Assembly: GCA_965242805.1 (NCBI GenBank)
Contig: CBDETD010000002.1
Coordinates: forward strand, 4,836,001-4,900,000
Source: JANQEU01 sp965242805
GTDB taxonomy: Bacteria; Bacteroidota; Bacteroidia; Cytophagales; Cyclobacteriaceae
Length of the DNA stretch: 64,000 bases
Reading direction: 5' to 3'
The position numbers and the translations under genes are program-made. Below are positions 1-9,235 of the stretch, piece by piece. Below the pieces are notes generated by a model that saw only the letters and a list, made by a program, of their open reading frames with translations, ran no database searches and was not told the origin of the DNA. Positions within the stretch are counted from its first letter, which is position 1, and every line of letters starts with the position of its first letter.

Positions 1-1106
1 CTGAAGATGCAGGCCGAACAGACAACGAGTATCTTGCCAGAATAGTCGAAGCAGTGATTGCTGCTGGTGCTACTGTCATCAATATCCCTGATACAACTGG
101 GTATTGTCTCCCCGAGATGTTCGGATCTAAAATCAAATACCTCATAGATAATGTCAAAGGAATTGAAAATGTCATTATCTCTACACATTGTCACAATGAC
201 CTGGGCATGGCCACTGCAAATACCGTTACTGGAGTTATAAATGGAGCCAGGCAGGTGGAAGTCACTATGAATGGTATTGGAGAACGTGCTGGAAACACAT
301 CTCTGGAAGAAGTTGTAATGACTTTCAAGAGTCACAAGGATCTTGATATTGAAACCAACATAAATACAAAAAAGATACATCAGGTAAGCAGGTTGGTTTC
401 AAGCTTAATGAATATGCCAGTTCAACCCAATAAGGCCATAGTTGGAAGAAATGCTTTTGCTCATTCTTCGGGCATTCATCAGGATGGTGTACTGAAGAAG
501 CGTGAAAACTATGAGATAATTGATCCTGTAGAAGTAGGTGCACACGAATCTTCAATCGTTCTGACAGCCAGGAGTGGTAGAGCTGCTTTGAAACATAGAT
601 TGGAAGTTTTGGGATACAAGATGGACAAAACCAAACTGGAAGAGATATATAAGCGGTTCCTGAACCTGGCTGATGAAAAGAAAGATATTGGAGATGAAGA
701 CCTGGAATTCCTGATGGGAGAGGCGGAAAAAGAAAAGGTGGCTGTTAAACTAGACCTTCTGCAAGTAGTTTCGGGAAAGGATCTACTTCCTGTTGCAGTT
801 GTAAAACTTGATATTGGAGGTAAGAAATATGAAGCCTCTGAATCAGGAAATGGTGGTATAGATGCTGCACTTAAAGCAGCCCAGGCTATCATTAAGCGGG
901 ATATGAAGATCCATGAGGTTTTGATTCAGACATTCACGAGATCATCTGATGAAATTGGTAAGGTTCATATTCAACTGGAATGGGAGAGTAAAATGTACTA
1001 TGGTTTCGGTAGCCATGACGATCTGATCACTGCAGCTGTGGAAGCATTTTTGGATGCGGTGAACAAGATGGCGCCCGTCAAGGCCAAGCAACCTCAATAT
1101 GTTTGA
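1..1106 (+). CDS. leuA: 2-isopropylmalate synthase, C-terminal part (5' end outside window)
   Basis: Catalyses the first committed step of leucine synthesis, condensing 2-oxoisovalerate with acetyl-CoA in the cytosol. The reading frame is open from base 3 to the TGA at 1104-1106, so the gene begins before the window; the GTG at 54 is internal. Visible are the EDAGRTDNEYLA segment at the very start, the metal-binding HCHNDLGMA motif of the TIM barrel, the NGIGERAGN motif, the SGIHQDGVLK segment, and a C-terminal LeuA dimer/regulatory domain with the ESGNGGIDAA motif. It is the first visible gene of an eight-gene operon, 31 bases before leuC. Family identity is very clear. Confidence 0.96.
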   Translation, partial: EDAGRTDNEYLARIVEAVIAAGATVINIPDTTGYCLPEMFGSKIKYLIDNVKGIENVIISTHCHNDLGMATANTVTGVINGARQVEVTMNGIGERAGNTSLEEVVMTFKSHKDLDIETNINTKKIHQVSRLVSSLMNMPVQPNKAIVGRNAFAHSSGIHQDGVLKKRENYEIIDPVEVGAHESSIVLTARSGRAALKHRLEVLGYKMDKTKLEEIYKRFLNLADEKKDIGDEDLEFLMGEAEKEKVAVKLDLLQVVSGKDLLPVAVVKLDIGGKKYEASESGNGGIDAALKAAQAIIKRDMKIHEVLIQTFTRSSDEIGKVHIQLEWESKMYYGFGSHDDLITAAVEAFLDAVNKMAPVKAKQPQYV

Positions 1107-1137
1107 TGTGTTAGAAAGAGACTGAGTAACTACATAA

Positions 1138-2559
1138 ATGAGTAACGGAAAAACGCTATTTGATAAAGTATGGGACGCCCATGTGGTTAAGCATATTCCT
1201 GATGGGCCCAATGTCTTGTACATAGACAGGCATCTTATCCATGAGGTGACTAGCCCTGTTGCATTTCTGGGATTGAAAAATCGGAATCTTAACGTATTCC
1301 GACCAGAGAAAACTACCGCAACTGCTGACCATAATGTTCCCACAATAGATCAGCACTTGACCATCAAAGATCAGTTGTCCAGAAATCAGGTTGAAACACT
1401 TAGTAAAAACTGTGAAGCGAATGATATCCCTTTATATGGACTGAACCACAAATGGCAGGGTATTGTGCATGTGATTGGACCGGAACTTGGATTAACCCGA
1501 CCCGGAATGACAATCGTTTGTGGCGACAGCCATACTTCAACTCACGGAGCATTCGGAGCAGTTGCTTTTGGTATTGGAACAAGTGAGGTTGAAATGGTAC
1601 TTGCAACACAATGTATCATGCAGCCGAAACCTAAGAAAATGCGGATCACAGTTGATGGTGAACTCAGTCAGGGAGTTACTGCCAAAGACATAGCATTGTA
1701 TATCATCAGCAGGATCTCCACAAGTGGTGGGACAGGGCACTTCATCGAATATGCAGGTTCAGCGATTAGTAACCTCTCGATGGAGGGAAGGATGACACTT
1801 TGCAACATGAGTATTGAAAGTGGAGCCAGAGGAGGAATGATCGCTCCGGATGATGTTACCATCAGTTATATCGAGGGAAAGGAGTTCGCACCAAAAGGTG
1901 AAGAATGGGATAAAAGTGTATCCTACTGGGAGACTCTGTATTCTGATGATGATGCTGTTTTCGATGTAGAATATCAGTTTGACGCAGCAGATATTGAACC
2001 CATGGTGACGTACGGGACTAATCCTGGAATGAGTGTAAAGATCAGTGAGGCGATCCCTGAGGTTTCAACCCTGGAAACTAGTGAGCAACCCTCTTTCAGT
2101 AAGTCCCTTCAATACATGGGATTTGAAGGTGGAGAAGTGATGAAAGGAAAGAGAATCGACTATGTATTTGTCGGAAGTTGCACCAACGGGAGAATAGAAG
2201 ATCTTAGAGCCTTCTCGAAGTTTATTAAAGGCAGAAAAAAGGCTGATAATATTACCGCATGGATAGTACCCGGCTCCAAGCAAGTTGAGCAACAAGCCAA
2301 GGAAGAAGGTTTAGTACAAATTATGGAAGAGGCAGGTTTTGTACTAAGGCAACCAGGATGTTCGGCCTGCCTGGCAATGAACGACGATAAGATCCCTGCT
2401 GGAAAGTATGCGATTTCTACCTCAAACAGAAATTTTGAAGGTAGACAAGGTCCTGGTGCCAGAACGATATTGGTTAGTCCTTTGATGGCTGCGGCTTGTG
2501 CTATTTCTGGTGAAATAGTGGATCCAAGGGAAGTGTTGGAAGATTTAATGGAAGTATAA
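1138..2559 (+). CDS. leuC: 3-isopropylmalate dehydratase large subunit
   Basis: Aconitase-family subunit that, with LeuD, isomerises 2- to 3-isopropylmalate in leucine synthesis. The 473-residue length is normal for the family. The three [4Fe-4S] ligands are visible: C348 in GSCTNGR and C408 and C411 in GCSACLAMN. The substrate-binding CGDSHTSTHGAFGA segment and the late SNRNFEGRQGPGART motif are intact. ATG at 1138 gives the expected start (MSNGKTLFDKVWDAHVV). Only two bases separate its stop from leuD. If the citramalate synthase assignment downstream is right, the same enzyme would also isomerise citramalate. Confidence 0.97.
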   Translation: MSNGKTLFDKVWDAHVVKHIPDGPNVLYIDRHLIHEVTSPVAFLGLKNRNLNVFRPEKTTATADHNVPTIDQHLTIKDQLSRNQVETLSKNCEANDIPLYGLNHKWQGIVHVIGPELGLTRPGMTIVCGDSHTSTHGAFGAVAFGIGTSEVEMVLATQCIMQPKPKKMRITVDGELSQGVTAKDIALYIISRISTSGGTGHFIEYAGSAISNLSMEGRMTLCNMSIESGARGGMIAPDDVTISYIEGKEFAPKGEEWDKSVSYWETLYSDDDAVFDVEYQFDAADIEPMVTYGTNPGMSVKISEAIPEVSTLETSEQPSFSKSLQYMGFEGGEVMKGKRIDYVFVGSCTNGRIEDLRAFSKFIKGRKKADNITAWIVPGSKQVEQQAKEEGLVQIMEEAGFVLRQPGCSACLAMNDDKIPAGKYAISTSNRNFEGRQGPGARTILVSPLMAAACAISGEIVDPREVLEDLMEV

Positions 2560-2561
2560 AG

Positions 2562-3158
2562 ATGGCAATTGAAAAATTTGAAAAAGTGAATTCTTCAGCA
2601 GTACCCTTACCTGCTGAAAACGTGGATACAGATCAAATCATACCTGCCAGATTCTTGAAAGCGGTTGAGCGCAAAGGTTTCGGAGATAATTTATTCCGTG
2701 ATTGGAGGTATGATGCAGAGGCTGATGAGATCAAAGAATTTGCATTGAATAATCCAACGTATTCTGGAACGATCCTGGTCGCTGGAAAGAACTTCGGGAG
2801 TGGTTCTAGTCGAGAACACGCCGCGTGGGCCATTTATGATTATGGATTCAGGGTTGTTATCTCCAGTTTCTTCGCTGATATTTTTAAGAATAACGCATTG
2901 AACAATGGCCTTTTACCTATTCAGGTGTCAGTTGAGGAATTGTCAGAGATCCTGGCGTTGATTGAGGAGGATCCGAATAGCAAATTTGAGGTAGACTTGA
3001 AAAGTCAGGTATTGAAAATAGAAAGAACTGGTAAGGAAATTGGGTTTGAGATCAATGCCTACAAAAAACAATGCCTTTTGAACGGCTATGATGATATCGA
3101 TTATCTGGTGAGTATTAAGTCGGAGATTGAAGAATTTGAGAATCAATTAGATGGTTGA
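2562..3158 (+). CDS. leuD: 3-isopropylmalate dehydratase small subunit
   Basis: Swivelling-domain partner of LeuC. The 198-residue protein carries the family hallmarks VDTDQIIPARFLK near residue 21 and FGSGSSREHAAWA near residue 78, which contact substrate. The length is normal for bacterial LeuD. The start lies two bases after the leuC stop. The 3' end overlaps the next gene by 8 bases (3151-3158), which suggests translational coupling of the isomerase with the following synthase. Confidence 0.97.
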   Translation: MAIEKFEKVNSSAVPLPAENVDTDQIIPARFLKAVERKGFGDNLFRDWRYDAEADEIKEFALNNPTYSGTILVAGKNFGSGSSREHAAWAIYDYGFRVVISSFFADIFKNNALNNGLLPIQVSVEELSEILALIEEDPNSKFEVDLKSQVLKIERTGKEIGFEINAYKKQCLLNGYDDIDYLVSIKSEIEEFENQLDG

Positions 3159-4731
3159 ACTGGTTCAAATATTAGATACTACTCTTAGGGATGGTGAGCA
3201 GACTTCCGGTGTTTCCTTCACAGATTCCGAGAAATTGCAGATTGCAAAGCTTTTGCTTGAAGAGGTGAACGTTGACAGACTGGAGATCGCGTCGGCCCGG
3301 GTCTCTGATGGGGAACAAAGGGCTGCAATCAGTATTGTGGACTGGGCGAGACGTAATGGTCGTTTGGATCAAATAGAAATTTTGGGATTTGTTGATGGTA
3401 CCTCATCTGTAGATTGGATTGAAAAAGTTGGTGGCAGGGTTTTGAATTTGTTGGGGAAAGGATCTCTGAAGCACGTCAATGGACAACTTCGTAAATCACC
3501 GGAAGAGCATGTTGATGACCTCAAAAGTGTGATCAACTATGCCCGGTCAAAAGATATAAGGGTGAATGTTTATCTGGAGGATTGGAGCAATGGAATGATC
3601 GATTCCCGAGAGTATGTTTACTTCCTTCTGGATCAGTTGAAGGAACGAGATATTGAGAGATTTATGCTTCCCGATACATTAGGTATACTGACCCCGTCGC
3701 AAACCTTCGATTTCCTTAGTGAAGTAGTCAATCGATATCCGGGACTTCAATTTGATTTCCATGCACATAACGATTATGACGTGGCAATAGCCAATGTTGC
3801 TGAGGCTGTTAAGGCAGGGGTTGATTGTGTACATACCACGGTAAATGGATTAGGTGAAAGGGCTGGTAATGCCGTATTGAGCAGTACAATTGCAATGATC
3901 CTGGATCAACTTAAGCTGAAGACAAATGTCAAAGAGGAAAAACTATTTAGAGTGTCTAAACTTGTCGAATCTTTTTCCGGTCTCAGGATCCCTGCTAATA
4001 AGCCAATCATAGGTGATAATGTTTTTACTCAAACATGCGGGGTTCATGCTGACGGCGATTCGAAGGACAATCTTTACTTCAATGTTCTGCTCCCTGAGAG
4101 ATTTGGAAGATCCAGAAAATATGCATTAGGAAAGACTTCAGGCAAAGCTAACATCAAAAAGAATCTGGAAGAATTAGGGATTGAGCTTGATGACGAAGCG
4201 CTCAAGAAAGTCACGGAAAAGGTGATCAAACTTGGTGATCAGAAAGAGCGTGTCACACTGGAAGATCTTCCTTATATCGTTGCTGATGTACTTGAAGGTC
4301 AATCTCTGGAGGAAATTGTCAAAATCGAGAACTATAACTTGAGTCATGCCAAAGGATTAAGACCTGTGGCCTCTGTCTCAATCTCTATAAATGGGGGATC
4401 CCACGAATCAAGTGCATCCGGAGACGGTCAATATGACGCTTTCATGAATGCCCTGAAATACATTTATAAACGTCTTAATAAGGAACTACCTTCTTTAACT
4501 GATTATAGTGTGTCCATTCCACCTGGAGGAAGGACAGATGCTCTTGTAGAGACTACAATTACCTGGCAGACCAACAAGGAATTCAAAACAAGGGGTATAG
4601 ATACAGATCAAACATTTGCTGCTGTAAAGGCTACTGAGAAAATGCTCAATATCATTGAACTGGAACGAAGTAGTAATGAAGGCAAAAATGAAGACCTGCA
4701 ACTAATATTCACTCCTGCAAAGGATTCTTAA
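3151..4731 (+). CDS. cimA: Citramalate synthase-like / LeuA2 family acyltransferase
   Basis: Member of the DRE-TIM 2-isopropylmalate synthase superfamily, 526 residues: TIM barrel (about 1-280, TLRDGEQTSGV start and HAHNDYDVAIAN metal motif), linker, and C-terminal regulatory domain (about 390-510, ESSASGDGQYDA). It differs strongly from the leuA copy upstream. From memory it resembles the Leptospira type of (R)-citramalate synthase, which makes citramalate from pyruvate and acetyl-CoA as an isoleucine precursor: the stretches around EILGFVDG, VLNLLGKGS and NVYLEDWSNG look conserved, and these carry the pyruvate-pocket residues known from that enzyme. Placement between leuD and leuB fits, because LeuCD and LeuB also process citramalate. 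A second isopropylmalate synthase remains possible. Confidence 0.8.
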   Translation: MVELVQILDTTLRDGEQTSGVSFTDSEKLQIAKLLLEEVNVDRLEIASARVSDGEQRAAISIVDWARRNGRLDQIEILGFVDGTSSVDWIEKVGGRVLNLLGKGSLKHVNGQLRKSPEEHVDDLKSVINYARSKDIRVNVYLEDWSNGMIDSREYVYFLLDQLKERDIERFMLPDTLGILTPSQTFDFLSEVVNRYPGLQFDFHAHNDYDVAIANVAEAVKAGVDCVHTTVNGLGERAGNAVLSSTIAMILDQLKLKTNVKEEKLFRVSKLVESFSGLRIPANKPIIGDNVFTQTCGVHADGDSKDNLYFNVLLPERFGRSRKYALGKTSGKANIKKNLEELGIELDDEALKKVTEKVIKLGDQKERVTLEDLPYIVADVLEGQSLEEIVKIENYNLSHAKGLRPVASVSISINGGSHESSASGDGQYDAFMNALKYIYKRLNKELPSLTDYSVSIPPGGRTDALVETTITWQTNKEFKTRGIDTDQTFAAVKATEKMLNIIELERSSNEGKNEDLQLIFTPAKDS

Positions 4732-4767
4732 TTAACTATTAATTACATTTTTAATCCCTGACTTAAA

Positions 4768-5841
4768 ATGAAACTCAAAATTGCCGTATTACCTGGCGAT
4801 GGAATTGGGCCGGAAATAACCGAACAGGCCTTAAAAATATCAAAATCAATTTGCAAGAAATTTGGACACACCCTGGAATTCGAACAGGCATTGGTTGGCG
4901 CAGTGGCTATTGACGAAACTGGTGATCCGTATCCTGAAGCAACCCATGAGCTTTGCATGGGGTCAGATGCTGTTCTTTTTGGTGCCATCGGAGACCCAAA
5001 ATATGACAATGATCCTAGTGCCAAGGTAAGACCTGAGCAAGGCCTGTTGGGGATGAGAAAGAAGCTGGGCTTATATGGAAATATTCGTCCATTGACCACA
5101 TTTAAGTCACTTATTCACAAATCACCATTAAGACAGGATCTTGTTGATGGAGCCGATTTTGTATGCATAAGGGAGTTGACAGGGGGGATCTACTTTGGCA
5201 GACCACAGGGAAGAACGGAAGATCTGAACACAGCCTATGATACCTGTGTATATACGAGGGAGGAGATAGAACGAATTCTGAAATTGGGGTTTGAATTTGC
5301 AGGTAAGCGAAAGAAAAAACTCACAGTTGTTGACAAGGCAAATGTTTTGGCTACTTCCAGACTATGGAGGGAAGTTGCTCAGGAAATGGCACCGAAGTAT
5401 CCTGAGATTGAAGTAGATTATATGTTTGTTGACAATGCTGCTATGCAGATCATTCAATGGCCCAAGAAGTTTGACGTGATGGTCACCGAAAACATGTTTG
5501 GGGATATCCTGACAGATGAAGCCAGTGTGATCAGTGGATCCCTTGGCCTTTTACCTTCTGCTTCAGTAGGAATACACACATCAGTTTTTGAGCCCATACA
5601 TGGTTCTTATCCCCAGGCTGCAGGTAAAAACATTGCCAATCCATGTGCAACCATACTTTCCGCAGCAATGATGTTTGAATATGCTTTCGATCTGAAATCG
5701 GAAGCCAAATTGATCAGGGATGCCGTTGAGCAGTCAATTGAACAAGGCTTTGTCACGGAGGATCTTGCTGAGGAGGGAGAAAAAAGCTATTCGACTTCAG
5801 AAGTTGGTGACTGGATTGTAGATTACATCCAATCTCATTAA
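4768..5841 (+). CDS. leuB: 3-isopropylmalate dehydrogenase
   Basis: NAD-dependent oxidative decarboxylase of leucine synthesis, 357 residues, normal length. The N-terminal VLPGDGIGPEI motif, the RELTGGIYFGRPQGR substrate/metal region, the VTVVDKANVL-like segment (LTVVDKANVLATS), and FEPIHGSYPQAAGKNIANP near the C terminus identify the isopropylmalate/isocitrate dehydrogenase fold and favour LeuB over isocitrate dehydrogenase. It starts 36 bases after the citramalate synthase-like gene and is followed 12 bases later by thrA, so the leucine and threonine genes appear to share one transcript. Confidence 0.97.
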   Translation: MKLKIAVLPGDGIGPEITEQALKISKSICKKFGHTLEFEQALVGAVAIDETGDPYPEATHELCMGSDAVLFGAIGDPKYDNDPSAKVRPEQGLLGMRKKLGLYGNIRPLTTFKSLIHKSPLRQDLVDGADFVCIRELTGGIYFGRPQGRTEDLNTAYDTCVYTREEIERILKLGFEFAGKRKKKLTVVDKANVLATSRLWREVAQEMAPKYPEIEVDYMFVDNAAMQIIQWPKKFDVMVTENMFGDILTDEASVISGSLGLLPSASVGIHTSVFEPIHGSYPQAAGKNIANPCATILSAAMMFEYAFDLKSEAKLIRDAVEQSIEQGFVTEDLAEEGEKSYSTSEVGDWIVDYIQSH

Positions 5842-5853
5842 AACTATCTCGCC

Positions 5854-8298
5854 ATGATCGTTCTGAAGTTTGGCGGAACCTCCGTTGGCTCTGACGAAGC
5901 CATTGTCAGGGTCGGTGACATCATTACCAGGAAATCCCAATCTGATCAGGTTGTAGCTGTTGTATCGGCTGTTGGAGGTGTAACCAACATGCTTGTGCAT
6001 GCAACGAAACTGGCCAGTGAAGGTGATTCTGATTACTTGGAAGTAGTCAAGCAAATTGAACAGACACACTTTGACCTTGTTAAATCGCTATTACCTATAA
6101 AGAAACAGAGTGGATTACTTGGTAAGATAAAATTGCAGATGAATCAACTGGAGGAACTTCTAAAGGGTTTTTTCCTGTTGAAAGAAGTTACTCCGAAATC
6201 CAATGATTATGTGCTGGGATTCGGTGAGCGATTGTCATCTTTCATCATAACCGAATACCTCACAGAGAAAACAGACAAGGTCAATCTTCTTGATCCACTT
6301 TCCATAATTACCTGTAATGAAGAGTTTGGGAACGGTACGGTTGATCTGGATGAAACCATGACAAGAGCACAAGCTCAGCATTCTGAATTATCAACTCTGA
6401 ATATTTGTCCTGGATTTATCGCTGCAACAAAGAAAGGAGATCTTATAACTCTTGGTAGAGGAGGATCTGATTACACTGCAGCGTTACTGGCAAATTTATG
6501 GGGAGCCGAATCATTGGAGATCTGGACCGATGTAGATGGTTTAATGACTGCTGATCCGAGGATAGTATCGAATGGCAGGATTATTCCACATTTATCTTAT
6601 GAGGAAGCCCTGGAGTTGTCTCATTTCGGAGCCAAAGTAATTTACCCTCCTTCCATTCAACCAGCACTGGAAAAGAATATACCAATCCAGATCAAAAATA
6701 CTTTCAATCCGGAGTTTGAGGGTACCTTGATAACAAGATCATGGGAGGATACAGAAGCAATTCGAGGGCTCTCGTCAATTAAAGACATATCGTTGCTGAA
6801 CCTAACAGGTAGTGGGATGGTTGGTATTCCGAATTTCTCTTTTCGACTCTTTCAGGCCTTGTCCGAAGTAAAAGTCAACGTGATCCTGATAACACAGGCA
6901 TCCTCCGAGCATTCTATATGTGTCGGAATTTCGACTTCAGATATCTCCCGGGCAGTGAATGCAATAAATTCTGCTTTCACTATGGAAATCAAACTTCATC
7001 TCGTCAATCATGTGGAAGCCGAGGAGGGATTGGCCGTGATCGCGCTTGTAGGTTCAAACATGAGAAATCAGGTTGGGATCAGTGGGCAATTATTTAGCAC
7101 ATTGGCCAGGAATGGTGTTAGTGTGAAGGCAATAGCGCAAGGTTCATCGGAGAGGAACATTTCATTCGTTGTGGATGAGCTAGATCTTAAGAAATCCTTG
7201 AATGCCATTCATGAAAGCTTCTTCATTGACGAGGTAAAGAAGGTAAATCTCTTTGCTATTGGCGCTGGAAATGTGGGTCAGGCTCTCCTCGGTCAATTGG
7301 AAAGCCAGACAAAATACCTTGAAAAGCATCATAATCTACTTCTCAGGGTAGTAGGACTGGCAAATTCTAAACAAATGATCTTTGACGAGTCAGGGGTAAC
7401 ACTTGACATTTGGAAAGACACTTCCCGAAAGAAGGATTTTTTCACTCCTGATGCGTTTCTCAGCAGTATGTTTGACTTAAACCTGAGAAATAGTGTTTTT
7501 CTGGATATGACAGCGTCAGGAGATATTACAGAATTGTATTCTGAGGTGTTGAAGAAAAGCATTTCCGTCGTAACCCCAAATAAAATAGGAGCAACAAGCT
7601 CTTTCCAGCATTTTCAGACCCTGAAGTTCCTTGCAAAGAAATACAAATCCCAATTTCTATTTGAAACTAACGTCTGTGCTGGACTTCCAGTTATCTCTAC
7701 ATTGAGTGACCTCATTAAGAGCGGAGATAATATACACCGGATAGAGGCAGTCCTATCAGGTACTCTTAATTATTTATTTAATAACTATGACGGGTCTAGG
7801 AAATTTTCTGAGATTGTCAAACAGGCCTGGGAAGAAGGGTATACCGAACCCGACCCCAAATTGGATCTTTCTGGCCAGGACGTAATGAGGAAGATACTGA
7901 TCCTGGCCAGGGAAAGCGGTAGTCAAATGGAGTATGAGGATGTAGTTGGAAATTCGTTTGTACCTGAAAAATGTATGAATGTAAAAGGATTTGAAAAATT
8001 CTTAGACTCATTGTCCTCTGAGGAAGGCTATTTTAAGCAAATTCTAAATGAGGCGAAAAAGACCTCTTCCAGGATCAGGTATGTTGCAAAATATGAGAAC
8101 AATGCGGCTACTACGGGTCTTGAGTATGTAGGAGAGGATCATCCGTTTTACAACCTTGAAGGCAAGGATAACATTGTTCTGTTTTATACTGACAGGTACA
8201 GCGAACAACCACTTGTTGTAAAAGGTGCAGGAGCGGGTGCTGATGTGACTGCATCTGGTATTTTTGCTGACATAATGAAAGTAGCTCACGCTGGATAA
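5854..8298 (+). CDS. thrA: Bifunctional aspartokinase / homoserine dehydrogenase I
   Basis: Fusion enzyme of 814 residues that phosphorylates aspartate and, at its other end, reduces aspartate semialdehyde to homoserine. The kinase part (about 1-285) begins VLKFGGTSVG and has the GRGGSDYTAALLA motif. Two ACT-type regulatory modules lie at about 300-455 and probably give threonine feedback. The dehydrogenase part begins near residue 465 with the NAD(P) loop AIGAGNVG and carries VTPNKIGA, FETNVCAGLPVI and the catalytic-region GYTEPDPKLDLSGQDV. Length and domain order match E. coli ThrA. It is directly followed by thrB and thrC. Confidence 0.96.
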   Translation: MIVLKFGGTSVGSDEAIVRVGDIITRKSQSDQVVAVVSAVGGVTNMLVHATKLASEGDSDYLEVVKQIEQTHFDLVKSLLPIKKQSGLLGKIKLQMNQLEELLKGFFLLKEVTPKSNDYVLGFGERLSSFIITEYLTEKTDKVNLLDPLSIITCNEEFGNGTVDLDETMTRAQAQHSELSTLNICPGFIAATKKGDLITLGRGGSDYTAALLANLWGAESLEIWTDVDGLMTADPRIVSNGRIIPHLSYEEALELSHFGAKVIYPPSIQPALEKNIPIQIKNTFNPEFEGTLITRSWEDTEAIRGLSSIKDISLLNLTGSGMVGIPNFSFRLFQALSEVKVNVILITQASSEHSICVGISTSDISRAVNAINSAFTMEIKLHLVNHVEAEEGLAVIALVGSNMRNQVGISGQLFSTLARNGVSVKAIAQGSSERNISFVVDELDLKKSLNAIHESFFIDEVKKVNLFAIGAGNVGQALLGQLESQTKYLEKHHNLLLRVVGLANSKQMIFDESGVTLDIWKDTSRKKDFFTPDAFLSSMFDLNLRNSVFLDMTASGDITELYSEVLKKSISVVTPNKIGATSSFQHFQTLKFLAKKYKSQFLFETNVCAGLPVISTLSDLIKSGDNIHRIEAVLSGTLNYLFNNYDGSRKFSEIVKQAWEEGYTEPDPKLDLSGQDVMRKILILARESGSQMEYEDVVGNSFVPEKCMNVKGFEKFLDSLSSEEGYFKQILNEAKKTSSRIRYVAKYENNAATTGLEYVGEDHPFYNLEGKDNIVLFYTDRYSEQPLVVKGAGAGADVTASGIFADIMKVAHAG

Positions 8299-8302
8299 CA
8301 CT

Positions 8303-9235
8303 TTGTCTACCAACAAATCAATAAAAGTTTTCGCTCCTTCCACTGTGGCCAATGTTGGATGCGGCTATGATATTCTTGGCTTTCCTGTTGAGAAATTTGG
8401 GGATACCATTTCCCTGGAAGAGAGAGCTGATGATGAGTTGGTAATAAAGGAGATAGCAGGGGCAGAGGGGATCCCTTTTGATCCGAAACTGAACGTGTGT
8501 TCTGTTGCGATCCAATCAATGAAGGATAAATTGAAGATTAGCCGAGGTTTTGATATCGTCATTGAAAAGAACATTCCGCCAGGAAGTGGATTGGGATCGA
8601 GTGCTTCGAGTTCCGTGGGAGCAGTTTTTGCAGCGAATGAACTTTTAGGAAGACCGTTTCAGGTAAAAGAACTCATTCCTTTTGCAATGGAAGGTGAGAG
8701 GATAGCGTCCTCCAAACCTCACGCTGATAATGTCGCACCATGTCTATTGGGTGGATTCACGGTTATAAGAAGCTATCAGCCATTGGATGTATTTCAAATA
8801 TCATACCCTGAGGATTTGCATGTAGTAGTTATTTATCCGCATATCGAGGTAAAGACTTCCGATGCAAAGAAGATACTGAAGCAGCAAATCAATTTATCAG
8901 ATGCCGTTACACAATGGGGTAACGTTGCAGGATTGGTTAGCGGTTTGATCACTGGTGATTATGATCTAATAGGCAGGTCATTGGAAGACGTCATTGTCGA
9001 ACCCGTGCGAAGCATATTGATTCCCTATTATGACGAAATCAAATTGCTGGCACTTAATAAAGGAGCCCTGGGATTCAATATCTCCGGATCAGGACCAAGT
9101 ATGTTTGCGTTAACTAATGATCCTAATGTAGCGAGGGCTTTGCAAAATGAAGTGGAGGAATTCCTGGTCACTAAAAACATAGGATCCACAATCTTTTCTT
9201 CACGGATAAACAGTAAAGGTGCCGTTGTGGTATGA
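8303..9235 (+). CDS. thrB: Homoserine kinase
   Basis: GHMP-family kinase making O-phosphohomoserine, 310 residues. The ATP-binding motif PPGSGLGSSASSSVGA lies at about 92-107, and the N-terminal VFAPSTVANVGCGYDILGF segment is typical. No ATG or GTG is available upstream of this conserved start, so the likely initiator is TTG at 8303, four bases after the thrA stop; an in-frame CTG at 8291 is the only other candidate before the stop at 8282. The stop overlaps the thrC start by four bases (ATGA). Confidence 0.95.
   Translation: MSTNKSIKVFAPSTVANVGCGYDILGFPVEKFGDTISLEERADDELVIKEIAGAEGIPFDPKLNVCSVAIQSMKDKLKISRGFDIVIEKNIPPGSGLGSSASSSVGAVFAANELLGRPFQVKELIPFAMEGERIASSKPHADNVAPCLLGGFTVIRSYQPLDVFQISYPEDLHVVVIYPHIEVKTSDAKKILKQQINLSDAVTQWGNVAGLVSGLITGDYDLIGRSLEDVIVEPVRSILIPYYDEIKLLALNKGALGFNISGSGPSMFALTNDPNVARALQNEVEEFLVTKNIGSTIFSSRINSKGAVVV

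Noticed and set aside
509..892. 127-codon minus-strand frame inside leuA, and similar frames at 942-1343 and elsewhere in the leu-thr operon
   Set aside because: They lie opposite strongly conserved leu/thr genes, show no domain pattern, and low-complexity Ser/Phe-rich translation typical of antisense shadows.
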